Positions 1-5,826 of a stretch of DNA of 8,182 nt are shown piece by piece (position 1 is the first letter of the stretch; each line of letters begins with the position of its first letter). Position numbers and translations under genes: made by a program. The DNA is taken from positions 1 to 8,182 of the forward strand of contig JAHBAN010000071.1 of the NCBI GenBank assembly GCA_018500075.1, in the 5' to 3' direction. The notes beneath the pieces were generated by a model. The model did not search any database. It had not been told where the DNA came from and was given only the letters and a program-made list of their open reading frames with translations. Source of the DNA: Flavobacteriia bacterium (lineage in GTDB: Bacteria; Bacteroidota; Bacteroidia; Flavobacteriales; Flavobacteriaceae).

Positions 1-19
1 AGATGTGTATAAGAGACAG
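1..19 (+). other. Tn5/Nextera mosaic-end adapter (left end)
   Basis: The first 19 bases, AGATGTGTATAAGAGACAG, are exactly the hyperactive Tn5 mosaic end used in Nextera tagmentation libraries. The same sequence occurs in inverted orientation at the other end of the window. This is library sequence that was not trimmed before assembly, not part of the genome. Read in frame it gives a false N-terminus MCIRDS. Confidence 0.97.
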
Positions 20-386
20 CAAGGGGCACATCTGTTGTGAAGGAGGCGTGGCGCGGGGTGGCATGGGCGGCCAGAGGGCCGACGCCCAGCTCCAGCACCA
101 TATCGGGGCCATGGCCCCTTTGGGCGAGGGCCACGGCCGCGCCCACGGTGGGGTGGCCTGCGAAGGGGATTTCCATGGTTGGCGTGAAGATGCGCAGCCG
201 CGCGGTATGGGCCGGGTCTTTGGGCGGGTAGATAAACACGGTTTCCGAAAAGTTGAACTCGCGGGCGATCTGTTGCAGCGCCGCTTCGGGCAGGGCGCCG
301 GCATCGGGGATCACGGCGAGGGGGTTGCCGCCAAAGGCTGTGTCGGAGAACACATCCAGCACGAGGTAGTCTGTGAGTGGTGTCAT
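20..386 (-). CDS. PhzF-family isomerase, 3'-truncated by the fragment end
   Basis: Starts at an ATG on the minus strand (386..384) and reads without a stop for about 122 codons until it runs into the adapter, so only the N-terminal domain is present; full PhzF-like proteins are about 260-300 residues. Visible family landmarks are LDVFSDTAFGGNPLAV (about residues 10-25), REFNFSETVF (42-51) and RIFTPTMEIPFAGHPTVG (65-82). E48 in the SET motif corresponds to the catalytic glutamate of PhzF, and H78 lies in the conserved AGHPT motif. Characterised relatives catalyse isomerisation or epimerisation without a cofactor and are cytosolic; most bacterial members have no known substrate, and nothing here indicates phenazine synthesis. 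It is divergent from the exporter gene at 501, separated by 114 bp that must hold both promoters. The ribosome-binding site is poor. Confidence 0.93.
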
Positions 387-500
387 CTTTGGGTCCGTTC
401 GCGCGTCTTATCCTGTCGGGCCAGCCTAGGCGCTTGGGGCGGCGATGAAAAGATGCGGGCGGCGCTTGACCTTCCGGCGCGGGGCTGAGCAGATGCGGGG

Positions 501-1397
501 ATGGAGCGCAAACCACATATTGATCTTGCCGGCGCGCTGGCGCTCACCGCTTTTGCGCTTGTGCTGGGGTTCAATCAGGTTGTCATCAAACTGAGCAATG
601 GCGGCTTCCAGCCCTTGTTTATGGCGGGGCTGCGCTCGGCATTTGCCTTTTTGGTGATGTTGGTCTGGATGCGGTATCGCGGGGTGCATCACGGGATCCG
701 GCGGGATCTGCTGTTTCCGGGCTGTGGCTTGGGGGTGCTCTTCACCTTCGAGTTTGTCTGCCTCTATCTGGCGCTGGATTACACCACGGTGTCGCGCGCC
801 TCGATTATCTTTTATTCGATGCCGGTCTGGCTCACGCTTGTGGCGCATTTCCTGTTGCCCGGCGAGCAGATGCGCCCGGCGCGGGCGCTGGGGCTTGCCT
901 TGGCTATGGCGGGGGTGGTCTGGGTTTTGGCGAAGCCGTCCGAGGGCGCGCAGGCGAGCTTTTTGGGCGATCTGCTGGCGCTTGGGGCGGCGCTCGGCTG
1001 GGGCGGGATTGCCTTGTTTTTGCGGCTACATTCGGTCTCTGAGGAGCCGCCGGAAGTGCAGCTATTGTGGCAGCTCGGGGTGTCTATGCTGTTGTTGCTT
1101 TTGCTGGCGCCGCTGTTTGGGCCGCTGACGCGCGATCTGGGCGCGTTGCACTGGGCGGGGCTGGCGTTTCAGGTTTTGGCGGTGGCGAGCTTTGGCTATC
1201 TGTTCTGGTTTGTGCTGCTCAAGATTTACCCTGCGTCCGGCGTGGCCTCCTTCAGCTTTCTTTCGCCTGTCTGCGGCGTGGCGCTGGGCTGGCTTTTGCT
1301 GGGGGAAACCATCGGCATCGAGATCATCGGCGGGCTGTGCCTTGTGGCTGTGGGGCTGTTTTTGATCAACCGCAAGCCCAAGCCTGCCAGCCTCTAG
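501..1397 (+). CDS. DMT superfamily transporter with two EamA domains
   Basis: A 298-residue, strongly hydrophobic inner-membrane protein of normal length for the drug/metabolite transporter (EamA, RhaT/YdcZ-like) group. Two homologous halves are visible, about residues 10-145 and 155-292, each with around five membrane segments. The second half ends with the typical PVCGVALGWLLLGE segment and a short basic tail (NRKPKP). An in-frame TGA at 486-488 leaves the ATG at 501 as the only reasonable start; the preceding GCGGGG is a weak ribosome-binding site. Members of the group export amino acids, nucleotides-related compounds or other small metabolites, and the substrate cannot be read from sequence. 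It is divergent from the PhzF-like gene and convergent with the GNAT gene, with which it shares a CTAG at the 3' end. Confidence 0.93.
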   Translation: MERKPHIDLAGALALTAFALVLGFNQVVIKLSNGGFQPLFMAGLRSAFAFLVMLVWMRYRGVHHGIRRDLLFPGCGLGVLFTFEFVCLYLALDYTTVSRASIIFYSMPVWLTLVAHFLLPGEQMRPARALGLALAMAGVVWVLAKPSEGAQASFLGDLLALGAALGWGGIALFLRLHSVSEEPPEVQLLWQLGVSMLLLLLLAPLFGPLTRDLGALHWAGLAFQVLAVASFGYLFWFVLLKIYPASGVASFSFLSPVCGVALGWLLLGETIGIEIIGGLCLVAVGLFLINRKPKPASL

Positions 1398-1840
1398 CGC
1401 GTGCGCGTCATCAGCAGATAACCATCGCGCAGCTCAAACCCTGCGCGTTTGTAGAGCCTTTGCGCGCTTTCGTTCTCGCGCGCCACTTCAAGGTGCAAGG
1501 CCTTGATTCCATAGTCTTTCAGCGCGGGGAGAAGCGTCATCAGCACCTCGCTGCCCATGCCGCGGCCGCGCACCTTTTCGCGGATGAAAAACTCGTCCAC
1601 AAAGCCCTCAATTCCGCCCAGCTCGACCGAATAGCCCAGCGATATGATGATATAGCCCACGGGGGCTTTGCGCGGGCCGATGAGGTAGGCCATGCCGTGG
1701 GGGATGCCTTCCAGCAGCGGCAGAACGGCGGCGCGGCGCTTTTCCTCGGTCTGGGCGATGCCGTGATGTTCGTGAAAGCGCGCCACGAGCGGCAGAGGCG
1801 TGTCGATGTCTTCGGTGCGGGCGAGGTGCAAGAGGTTCAT
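1394..1840 (-). CDS. GNAT-family N-acetyltransferase
   Basis: A 148-residue protein when started at the ATG at 1840..1838. The frame is open further upstream, but the extra 33 residues are arginine-rich and lie inside the nucleoside hydrolase gene, so I reject the longer form. The acetyl-CoA-binding motif A is clear: FFIREKVRGRGMGSEVL, with R91-G92-R93-G94-M95-G96 as the R/Q-x-x-G-x-G/A pyrophosphate loop. The C-terminal LEVARENESAQRLYKRAGF is the usual GNAT motif B. The acceptor substrate is unknown; such proteins acetylate amines of small molecules, antibiotics or protein N-termini in the cytosol. The start overlaps the nucleoside hydrolase stop as ATGA and has no good ribosome-binding site of its own, so translation is probably coupled. 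The TAG stop shares a CTAG with the opposing transporter gene. Confidence 0.9.
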   Translation of the reverse strand: MNLLHLARTEDIDTPLPLVARFHEHHGIAQTEEKRRAAVLPLLEGIPHGMAYLIGPRKAPVGYIIISLGYSVELGGIEGFVDEFFIREKVRGRGMGSEVLMTLLPALKDYGIKALHLEVARENESAQRLYKRAGFELRDGYLLMTRTR

Positions 1841-2778
1841 AGGCGGGCCAGCCGCTCTGTAAGGAGGGCAAAGAAGCCCTCGGCGTCGATGTTGCCCATG
1901 AAGGTGCAGTTGGGCGCGCGCTCGGTGACGCGCCACCAATCCGCGACGGTCATGCCAAGGGTGAGTTCTGAGAGTGTTTCGATTTCAACGTTGATGTGGC
2001 GGCCTGTGAAGAGCTCGGGCTGAAGGAGATAGGCCGTCACGCAGGGGTCATGCAGCGGCGCGCCGGGGGAGCCGTATTTCTCGCGGTCAAAGCGCTCGAA
2101 AAACTCGGTCATCTCGGCGACGGCAGCGCCGACGGGCGTTTTGAGCGCGCGGAAGGCATCGTTGCGCTCTTTGGTGACGAGGGCTTTATGGGTCACATCG
2201 AGCGGCATGACTGTGATTGGTGCGCCGGATTTAAACACAATATCAGCGGCTTCCGGGTCGACATAAATGTTGAATTCGGCGGCGGGTGTGATGTTGCCGG
2301 CCTCGAAATACGCCCCGCCCATCAGGACGATCTCGCCCACACGGGCGGCAATATCGGGGGCCTTTTGAAAGGCTGTCGCGATATTGGTGAGCGGCCCCAG
2401 CGGGCAGAGAGTGACGGTGCCGGACGGCTCAGAGCGCAGTGTTTTGATAATAAAATCAACGGCATGGTCGGCTTGAAGCGGCATGGTCGGCTCGGGCAGG
2501 ACAGGGCCGTCGAGGCCGGTTTTGCCGTGGACGTGCTCGGCTGTGACGAGCTTGCGGGCCAGTGGCCTGTCGCATCCGGCAAAGACCTTTACATCAGGTT
2601 TGCCAGCCAACTCACAGATAATGCGCGCATTTTTCTCGGTTAGAGGCAGCGGAACATTGCCTGCGACACAGGTGATGCCGAGCACCTCCAGCGCCTCGGG
2701 GCTGGCCAATGCGAGCAGGATCGCGACGGCATCGTCCTGCCCTGGATCGGTGTCGATGATGATTTTGCGTCTGTGCAT
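1837..2778 (-). CDS. Inosine-uridine preferring nucleoside hydrolase (IUNH family)
   Basis: A 313-residue cytosolic enzyme, the normal family length, that hydrolyses the N-glycosidic bond of ribonucleosides to ribose and free base for salvage. The Ca2+-binding N-terminus is intact: IIIDTDPGQDDAVAILLA, with D9, D11, D15 and D16. Other hallmarks are CPLGPLTNIA (125-134), IVLMGGA (150-156), the substrate-binding GNITPAAEFN (161-170) and LHDP with H243 and D244, equivalent to the active-site His and metal-binding Asp of the Crithidia enzyme. The ATG at 2778..2776 is chosen because a strong GGGAGG (2789..2784) sits 5 nt upstream; the open frame continues 22 codons further without family similarity. 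It is first in an operon with the GNAT gene through a 4-nt overlap. Whether purine or pyrimidine nucleosides are preferred cannot be decided here. Confidence 0.96.
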   Translation of the reverse strand: MHRRKIIIDTDPGQDDAVAILLALASPEALEVLGITCVAGNVPLPLTEKNARIICELAGKPDVKVFAGCDRPLARKLVTAEHVHGKTGLDGPVLPEPTMPLQADHAVDFIIKTLRSEPSGTVTLCPLGPLTNIATAFQKAPDIAARVGEIVLMGGAYFEAGNITPAAEFNIYVDPEAADIVFKSGAPITVMPLDVTHKALVTKERNDAFRALKTPVGAAVAEMTEFFERFDREKYGSPGAPLHDPCVTAYLLQPELFTGRHINVEIETLSELTLGMTVADWWRVTERAPNCTFMGNIDAEGFFALLTERLARL

Positions 2779-2783
2779 GGCGG

Positions 2784-2789
2784 CCTCCC
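2784..2789 (-). promoter_or_regulatory. Ribosome-binding site deciding the nucleoside hydrolase start
   Basis: GGGAGG on the minus strand, 5 nt before the ATG at 2778..2776. It is one of the strongest Shine-Dalgarno matches in the window. It supports the shorter start, which also places the DTDPGQDDA motif at the usual distance from the N-terminus. Confidence 0.75.
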
Positions 2790-2866
2790 GAAGTTTTGGC
2801 GACCTTGGCAACAGTTGGGCGGGCTGTCCAGTCAAGCGTTGCATCTGGGCGCAAACTGGCTGACAG

Positions 2867-2896
2867 TTGAGGTGGTTTGAGGCGGTTTTGAGGTGG
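2867..2896 (+). repeat. Three tandem TTGAGGYGG units before the sulfotransferase-like gene
   Basis: TTGAGGTGG (2867-2875), TTGAGGCGG (2877-2885) and TTGAGGTGG (2888-2896) recur with a 10-11 bp period in the 126-bp divergent intergenic region. The last unit contains GAGGTG (2890-2895), the probable ribosome-binding site 9 nt before the ATG at 2905. The helical-turn spacing could suit a regulator site, but the units could equally be slipped copies of a Shine-Dalgarno sequence. Confidence 0.55.
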
Positions 2897-2904
2897 GGTG
2901 CTGG

Positions 2905-3792
2905 ATGGTGCGTAAACTATATCTTCATGCGGGGGCGCATCGCACAGGCACATCGAGCTTTCAGCTTTGTCTTGCGGCCAATCGGGCGCGGCTTGAGGCG
3001 CAGGGCTATGATCTGGCCTATCCCGGACGCGACGGGGCACCGGGGGGGCGGCTGCATTTGCGCCTGCCACGGCCGAACCACGGCGAGGACCAGCACGGCA
3101 CATTTGTTGGCAAGGTCACGCGGGCGCTCAAGAAACACGTCAGCGGCACAGATCGCGGGCTTGTTGTGTCAGAAGAAAACCTGCTTGGGCTGATCATCCA
3201 TTTCTTTTCCGGGCGGCTTTACCCCGCGCGGCGCAAGCGGCTGCGGGTGTTTCGGGACGGGCTTGAGGCGGTGGGGGCGCAGGTCGAGCATATCCTGTTG
3301 ATCGTGCGCCCCTATGAGGAGCTGTTTGTCTCGGGGTTTCGCAAACACGCCGAAGATAATGCGGTTGCGCCGTTTGGCAGCCATGCCGAGGCGATGGCCC
3401 GCTTTCGCGGGGGCTGGCCCGAGGCTGTGACGGCCTTGCGCACGGTTTTGAGGCCCAAGCGGCTCACTGTGATGGACTATGGCGCGCGCGGGAGCAGCGC
3501 GGCGCTTCTGGCGCGGCTTTTGGGCGCAAAGGCGCAGGCTTTTGCCGAGCCGGACCAAGACCTCAATGTGAGCGCGACCGATGCGGCCCTTGAGCATTTG
3601 CAACAGGTTTATCAGGCCGGGGAGGCGCTGGCGCGCGAGGACTGGCAGGCTGTGATTGCACGCTACGCCGCCGAAACCGAAGACCGTGGCTTTGCGGCGT
3701 TTTCGGCGGCGCAGTCCGAGGCGCTGGCGGCGCGGTATGAGACGGATCTTGCACGGCTCGGGGCGCTTGAGGGGGTGACGCTTGTCAGGTGA
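2905..3792 (+). CDS. Sulfotransferase-fold protein (P-loop, PAPS-binding-like)
   Basis: A 295-residue cytosolic protein when started at ATG 2905, preceded by GAGGTG at 2890-2895. A GTG at 2893 would add four residues (MGCW) but would lie inside that ribosome-binding site. The N-terminus LYLHAGAHRTGTSSFQ (residues 5-20) resembles the 5'-phosphosulfate-binding loop of sulfotransferases, with R13-T14-G15-T16-S17 as the loop. LIVRPYEELFVSGF (about 132-145, with R135 and S143) resembles the 3'-phosphate-binding motif with its conserved Arg and Ser. VVSEENLLG (97-105) fits the strand between them. The lysine often found in the loop is an arginine here. Acceptor and true donor are unknown. The gene stands alone: divergent from the nucleoside hydrolase and convergent with the iron-binding protein gene. 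The fold is fairly sure; the activity is inferred. Confidence 0.75.
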   Translation: MVRKLYLHAGAHRTGTSSFQLCLAANRARLEAQGYDLAYPGRDGAPGGRLHLRLPRPNHGEDQHGTFVGKVTRALKKHVSGTDRGLVVSEENLLGLIIHFFSGRLYPARRKRLRVFRDGLEAVGAQVEHILLIVRPYEELFVSGFRKHAEDNAVAPFGSHAEAMARFRGGWPEAVTALRTVLRPKRLTVMDYGARGSSAALLARLLGAKAQAFAEPDQDLNVSATDAALEHLQQVYQAGEALAREDWQAVIARYAAETEDRGFAAFSAAQSEALAARYETDLARLGALEGVTLVR

Positions 3793-3803
3793 GGCGCTTT
3801 GCT

Positions 3804-3833
3804 AAAAAAAGGCGCCCCGAACCGGAGCGCCTC
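3804..3833 (-). terminator. Intrinsic terminator of the Fe(III)-binding protein gene
   Basis: Read on the minus strand this is GGCGC-U-CCG, a 3-nt loop, CGG-G-GCGCC (one G-U pair), followed directly by seven T (complement of A 3804-3810). It begins about 24 nt past the TAG at 3857..3855. The hairpin is also present on the plus strand, but no T-run follows there, so termination of the opposing sulfotransferase-like gene is less certain. Confidence 0.85.
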
Positions 3834-3854
3834 AGGTGTTTGACGACGAAGGGA

Positions 3855-4865
3855 CTAGCCGTCAAAATCAACGGTTTCGGTGAGCTTGAGCGCCTCGTCG
3901 CGCAGGCGGGCGAGGTCCATCAGGTTGACGGGGTCGGCCTCAAAGCTGCCCCAGCTTGTGACGAGCGCGTCGGCTTCTGTGCCGGGCGCGATCGGGTATT
4001 CGTAATTGGCGTGGGCGTAGATTTCCTGCGCTTGGGGCGATGTGAGAAACTCCATCATTTTCAAGGCGTTGTCTTTGTTGGGGGCGGCTTTTGTCATGGC
4101 GACACCTGAGATATTGACGTGTGTGCCAGCGCCTTCAAAGACCGGGAAGAGCACATTGACGCTGTCGGCCCATTCTTTTTGTTCGGGGTCGGCGAGCATC
4201 TGGCCCATGTAGTAGGTATTGCCGATGGCGATGTCGCATTCGCCCGCCCAGATCGCCTTGACTTGGGCGCGGTCATTGCCTTGGGGCTTGCGCGCGAGGT
4301 TCTGCTTGAGGCCCTCGAGCCAGGCTTTGGCGACCTCCTCGCCGTGATGGTAGATGGCGGCGGAGGTGAGGGCGACATTATAGGCGTTGGTGCCCGAGCG
4401 GGTGCAGATGCGGCCTTTCCACTTGGGATCGGCGAGGTCTTCATAGGTTGTCACCTCGCCTTCGGGAACACGGGTTTTGCTGGCGTAGACGATGCGCGCG
4501 CGGGTTGTGAGGCCCCACCAGTGGCCCTCGGGGTCATGGTAGATGTCAGGGACATTGGCGGTGAGTGTTTCGCTTGTGACGGGCTGGGTCAGCCCGGCTT
4601 GGACCGCGGCATTGAGGCGCGAGATATCGACTGTAAAGATAAGGTCGGCAGGCGAGCGCTTGCCCTCGGCTTGCAGGCGCTCGACCATGCCTTTTTCAAG
4701 GTAGGCGACATTGACGGCGATGCCTGTTTCGGCGGTGAAGGCGTCGGTCAGCGGCTTGATCAGCTCGGGCTGGCGATAGGAGTAGATATTGACCTCCTCA
4801 GCCAGTGCGGGGGCGGCAAGGGCAAAGGCTGTGAGGCTGAGGGCGAGTTTGGGAAGGGGGGTCAT
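3855..4865 (-). CDS. Fe(III) ABC transporter periplasmic substrate-binding protein (FbpA/FutA type)
   Basis: A 336-residue precursor with a clear Sec signal peptide: basic/hydrophobic residues 1-22 ending APALA before EEVNIYSYR. The mature protein is the periplasmic component of a ferric-iron importer. Family marks are IYSYRQPELIKPL (27-39) with Y28 and Y30, ADLIFTVDISRL (73-84), GRICTRSGTNAYN (151-163) and DIAIGNTYYMGQM (211-223) with Y218 and Y219; the paired tyrosines in this position bind Fe(III) in FbpA/FutA proteins. Two cysteines, C154 and C210, could form a disulfide. GGAG (4875..4872) precedes the ATG by 6 nt. The gene appears monocistronic, with its own promoter, operators and terminator. 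No permease or ATPase gene lies beside it, so those partners must be elsewhere. Confidence 0.94.
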   Translation of the reverse strand: MTPLPKLALSLTAFALAAPALAEEVNIYSYRQPELIKPLTDAFTAETGIAVNVAYLEKGMVERLQAEGKRSPADLIFTVDISRLNAAVQAGLTQPVTSETLTANVPDIYHDPEGHWWGLTTRARIVYASKTRVPEGEVTTYEDLADPKWKGRICTRSGTNAYNVALTSAAIYHHGEEVAKAWLEGLKQNLARKPQGNDRAQVKAIWAGECDIAIGNTYYMGQMLADPEQKEWADSVNVLFPVFEGAGTHVNISGVAMTKAAPNKDNALKMMEFLTSPQAQEIYAHANYEYPIAPGTEADALVTSWGSFEADPVNLMDLARLRDEALKLTETVDFDG

Positions 4866-4892
4866 GTGAGTCTCCGTTTCTTATGAGACGGT

Positions 4893-4920
4893 TTTATCCT
4901 GACTTTTTTTGTCAGGTCAA
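4893..4920 (-). promoter_or_regulatory. Predicted sigma-70 promoter of the Fe(III)-binding protein gene
   Basis: On the minus strand TTGACC (4920..4915) is a five-of-six match to the -35 box. After a 16-nt spacer comes GATAAA (4898..4893), a four-of-six -10 box. The start of transcription would be near 4886, about 20 nt upstream of the ATG. The spacer is filled by the palindrome at 4898-4916, a typical arrangement for repression. Confidence 0.6.
4898..4916. promoter_or_regulatory. Operator 1: TGA-N9-TCA palindrome (RirA/IRO-like)
   Basis: CCTGAC-N7-GTCAGG is a perfect 6-bp inverted repeat. It contains TGA (4900-4902) and TCA (4912-4914) separated by exactly nine bases, the published form of the iron-responsive operator bound by RirA in alphaproteobacteria. 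It lies between the predicted -35 and -10 boxes of an iron-uptake gene. Binding by RirA is inferred from motif and context; another iron regulator (an IscR/Rrf2-type protein) is possible. Confidence 0.7.
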
Positions 4921-4945
4921 TACCTGAATTTTTAGATCAGGTATT
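4919..4945. promoter_or_regulatory. Operator 2: TGA-N9-TCA palindrome overlapping the mazG 3' end
   Basis: AATACCTGA-N9-TCAGGTATT has perfect 9-bp arms and the same TGA-N9-TCA core (4925-4927 and 4937-4939) as operator 1. Its centre is 25 bp from the centre of operator 1. One arm touches the -35 box; the other covers the last codons of mazG, whose stop codon is one conserved triplet. No T-run follows on the minus strand, so it is not a standard terminator. Confidence 0.68.
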
Positions 4946-5764
4946 ATTTTGCGCGCGTTCTTCCTCTTTTACAGCGCTCCAGAGGCTGTCCATCTCGGCC
5001 AGATCGCTGTCTTCGGGGCGCTTGCCGCTTTCGGCGAGCAGAGCTTCGACGCGGCCAAAGCGGCGCTCGAACTTGGCATTGGCCGCGCGCAAGGCGGCCT
5101 CTGGCTCGACCCCGATGTGACGGCCCAAATTGGCCATGACAAACAGCAGATCGCCGTATTCTTCCTCGATATGCGCCGGCTCGGAGCCGGCCTGCGCCTC
5201 GACAAGCTCTTGGGATTCCTCAAGGATTTTATCAAGCACATCGCGCGCGGAGGGCCAGTCAAAGCCCACACGCGCCGCGCGCTTTTGCAGCTTGTGGGCG
5301 CGCAAGAGGGCGGGTAGGCCCAGAGCCACGCCGTCAAGCGTGCCTTTTTCGGCCTTGCCTGCGCGTTCGGCCGCTTTGATGGCCTCCCAGTCGCGGGTTT
5401 GCTGTTCGGCGGATTTCTCGCGGCTCTCGTTGCCAAAGACATGGGGGTGGCGCGCGACCATTTTGTCGGACATGGTGTCGGCCACGGCGTCAAGATCAAA
5501 CAGGCCGGCCTCTTCGGCCATCTGGGCGTGAAAGACCGACTGAAACAAGAGATCACCCAGCTCGCCTTTCAACTCCTCCCAGTCTTGGCGCGCGATGGCG
5601 TCGGCCACCTCATAGGCCTCCTCGATGGTATAGGGCGCGATGGTGGCGAAGGTCTGCTCGATATCCCACGGGCAGCCTGTGGCCGGGTCGCGCAGGGCGC
5701 GCATGATCGCGCGCAGGCGCAAAATACCGCCATTGGGAGTGTGAATAAGCGTATCGTCAGCCAT
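4937..5764 (-). CDS. mazG: Nucleoside triphosphate pyrophosphohydrolase MazG
   Basis: A 275-residue cytosolic all-alpha NTP pyrophosphohydrolase, similar in length to E. coli MazG (263 residues), converting (d)NTPs to NMPs and pyrophosphate, with roles in removing abnormal nucleotides and, in E. coli, lowering ppGpp. Two tandem MazG domains are visible. The first holds CPWDIEQTF (31-39), the Mg2+-binding EEAYEVADAI (48-57) and EELKGELGDLL (63-73, with E64, E68, D71). The second holds ILEESQELVEA (180-190) and EEEYGDLLF (200-208), again an E-x2-E plus E-x2-x-D arrangement. ATG at 5764 is preceded by an AGG-rich stretch. It is divergent from the first M20 gene across 62 bp. Its 3' end runs into the operator of the iron gene and no intrinsic terminator is seen, so read-through into that gene is possible. 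Confidence 0.97.
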   Translation of the reverse strand: MADDTLIHTPNGGILRLRAIMRALRDPATGCPWDIEQTFATIAPYTIEEAYEVADAIARQDWEELKGELGDLLFQSVFHAQMAEEAGLFDLDAVADTMSDKMVARHPHVFGNESREKSAEQQTRDWEAIKAAERAGKAEKGTLDGVALGLPALLRAHKLQKRAARVGFDWPSARDVLDKILEESQELVEAQAGSEPAHIEEEYGDLLFVMANLGRHIGVEPEAALRAANAKFERRFGRVEALLAESGKRPEDSDLAEMDSLWSAVKEEERAQNNT

Positions 5765-5826
5765 TGCGCCTGCCTTTCGTTTGAGATTGAGTGACAGGGT
5801 AATGCAGCGGACGGGGGACGCAAGAC
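5765..5826. promoter_or_regulatory. Divergent promoter region between mazG and the M20 pair
   Basis: These 62 bp must carry the minus-strand promoter of mazG and the plus-strand promoter of the M20 genes. I see no convincing -35/-10 pair on either strand; GGTAAT at 5798-5803 is a weak -10 candidate for the plus strand. CGGGGGA (5812-5818 region) serves as the ribosome-binding site before the ATG at 5827. Confidence 0.35.

Noticed and set aside
3..488. A 161-codon plus-strand open frame starting MCIRDS
   Set aside because: Its start is inside the Nextera adapter and it is antisense to the clear PhzF-family gene.
466..494. TTGACC at 466-471 as the -35 box of the transporter promoter
   Set aside because: No acceptable -10 box follows at 16-18 nt, and a transcript would begin at or beyond the ATG at 501.
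1067..2023. A 318-codon plus-strand open frame over the GNAT and nucleoside hydrolase genes
   Set aside because: Low-complexity Ala/Arg/Gly composition, no recognisable domain, and antisense to two genes with intact motifs.
2779..2844. A 22-residue N-terminal extension of the nucleoside hydrolase
   Set aside because: No family similarity, and a strong GGGAGG sits correctly before the internal ATG at 2778.
4870..4889. GTCTC/GAGAC inverted repeat overlapping the ribosome-binding site of the iron-binding protein gene, as a possible RNA switch
   Set aside because: Only 5 bp with a 10-nt loop, and the predicted transcription start near 4886 would remove part of one arm.
4898..4945. The two palindromes as intrinsic terminators of mazG
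   Set aside because: On the minus strand neither stem is followed by a T-run; the A/T run lies within the loop of the first, and the TGA-N9-TCA cores fit operators better.
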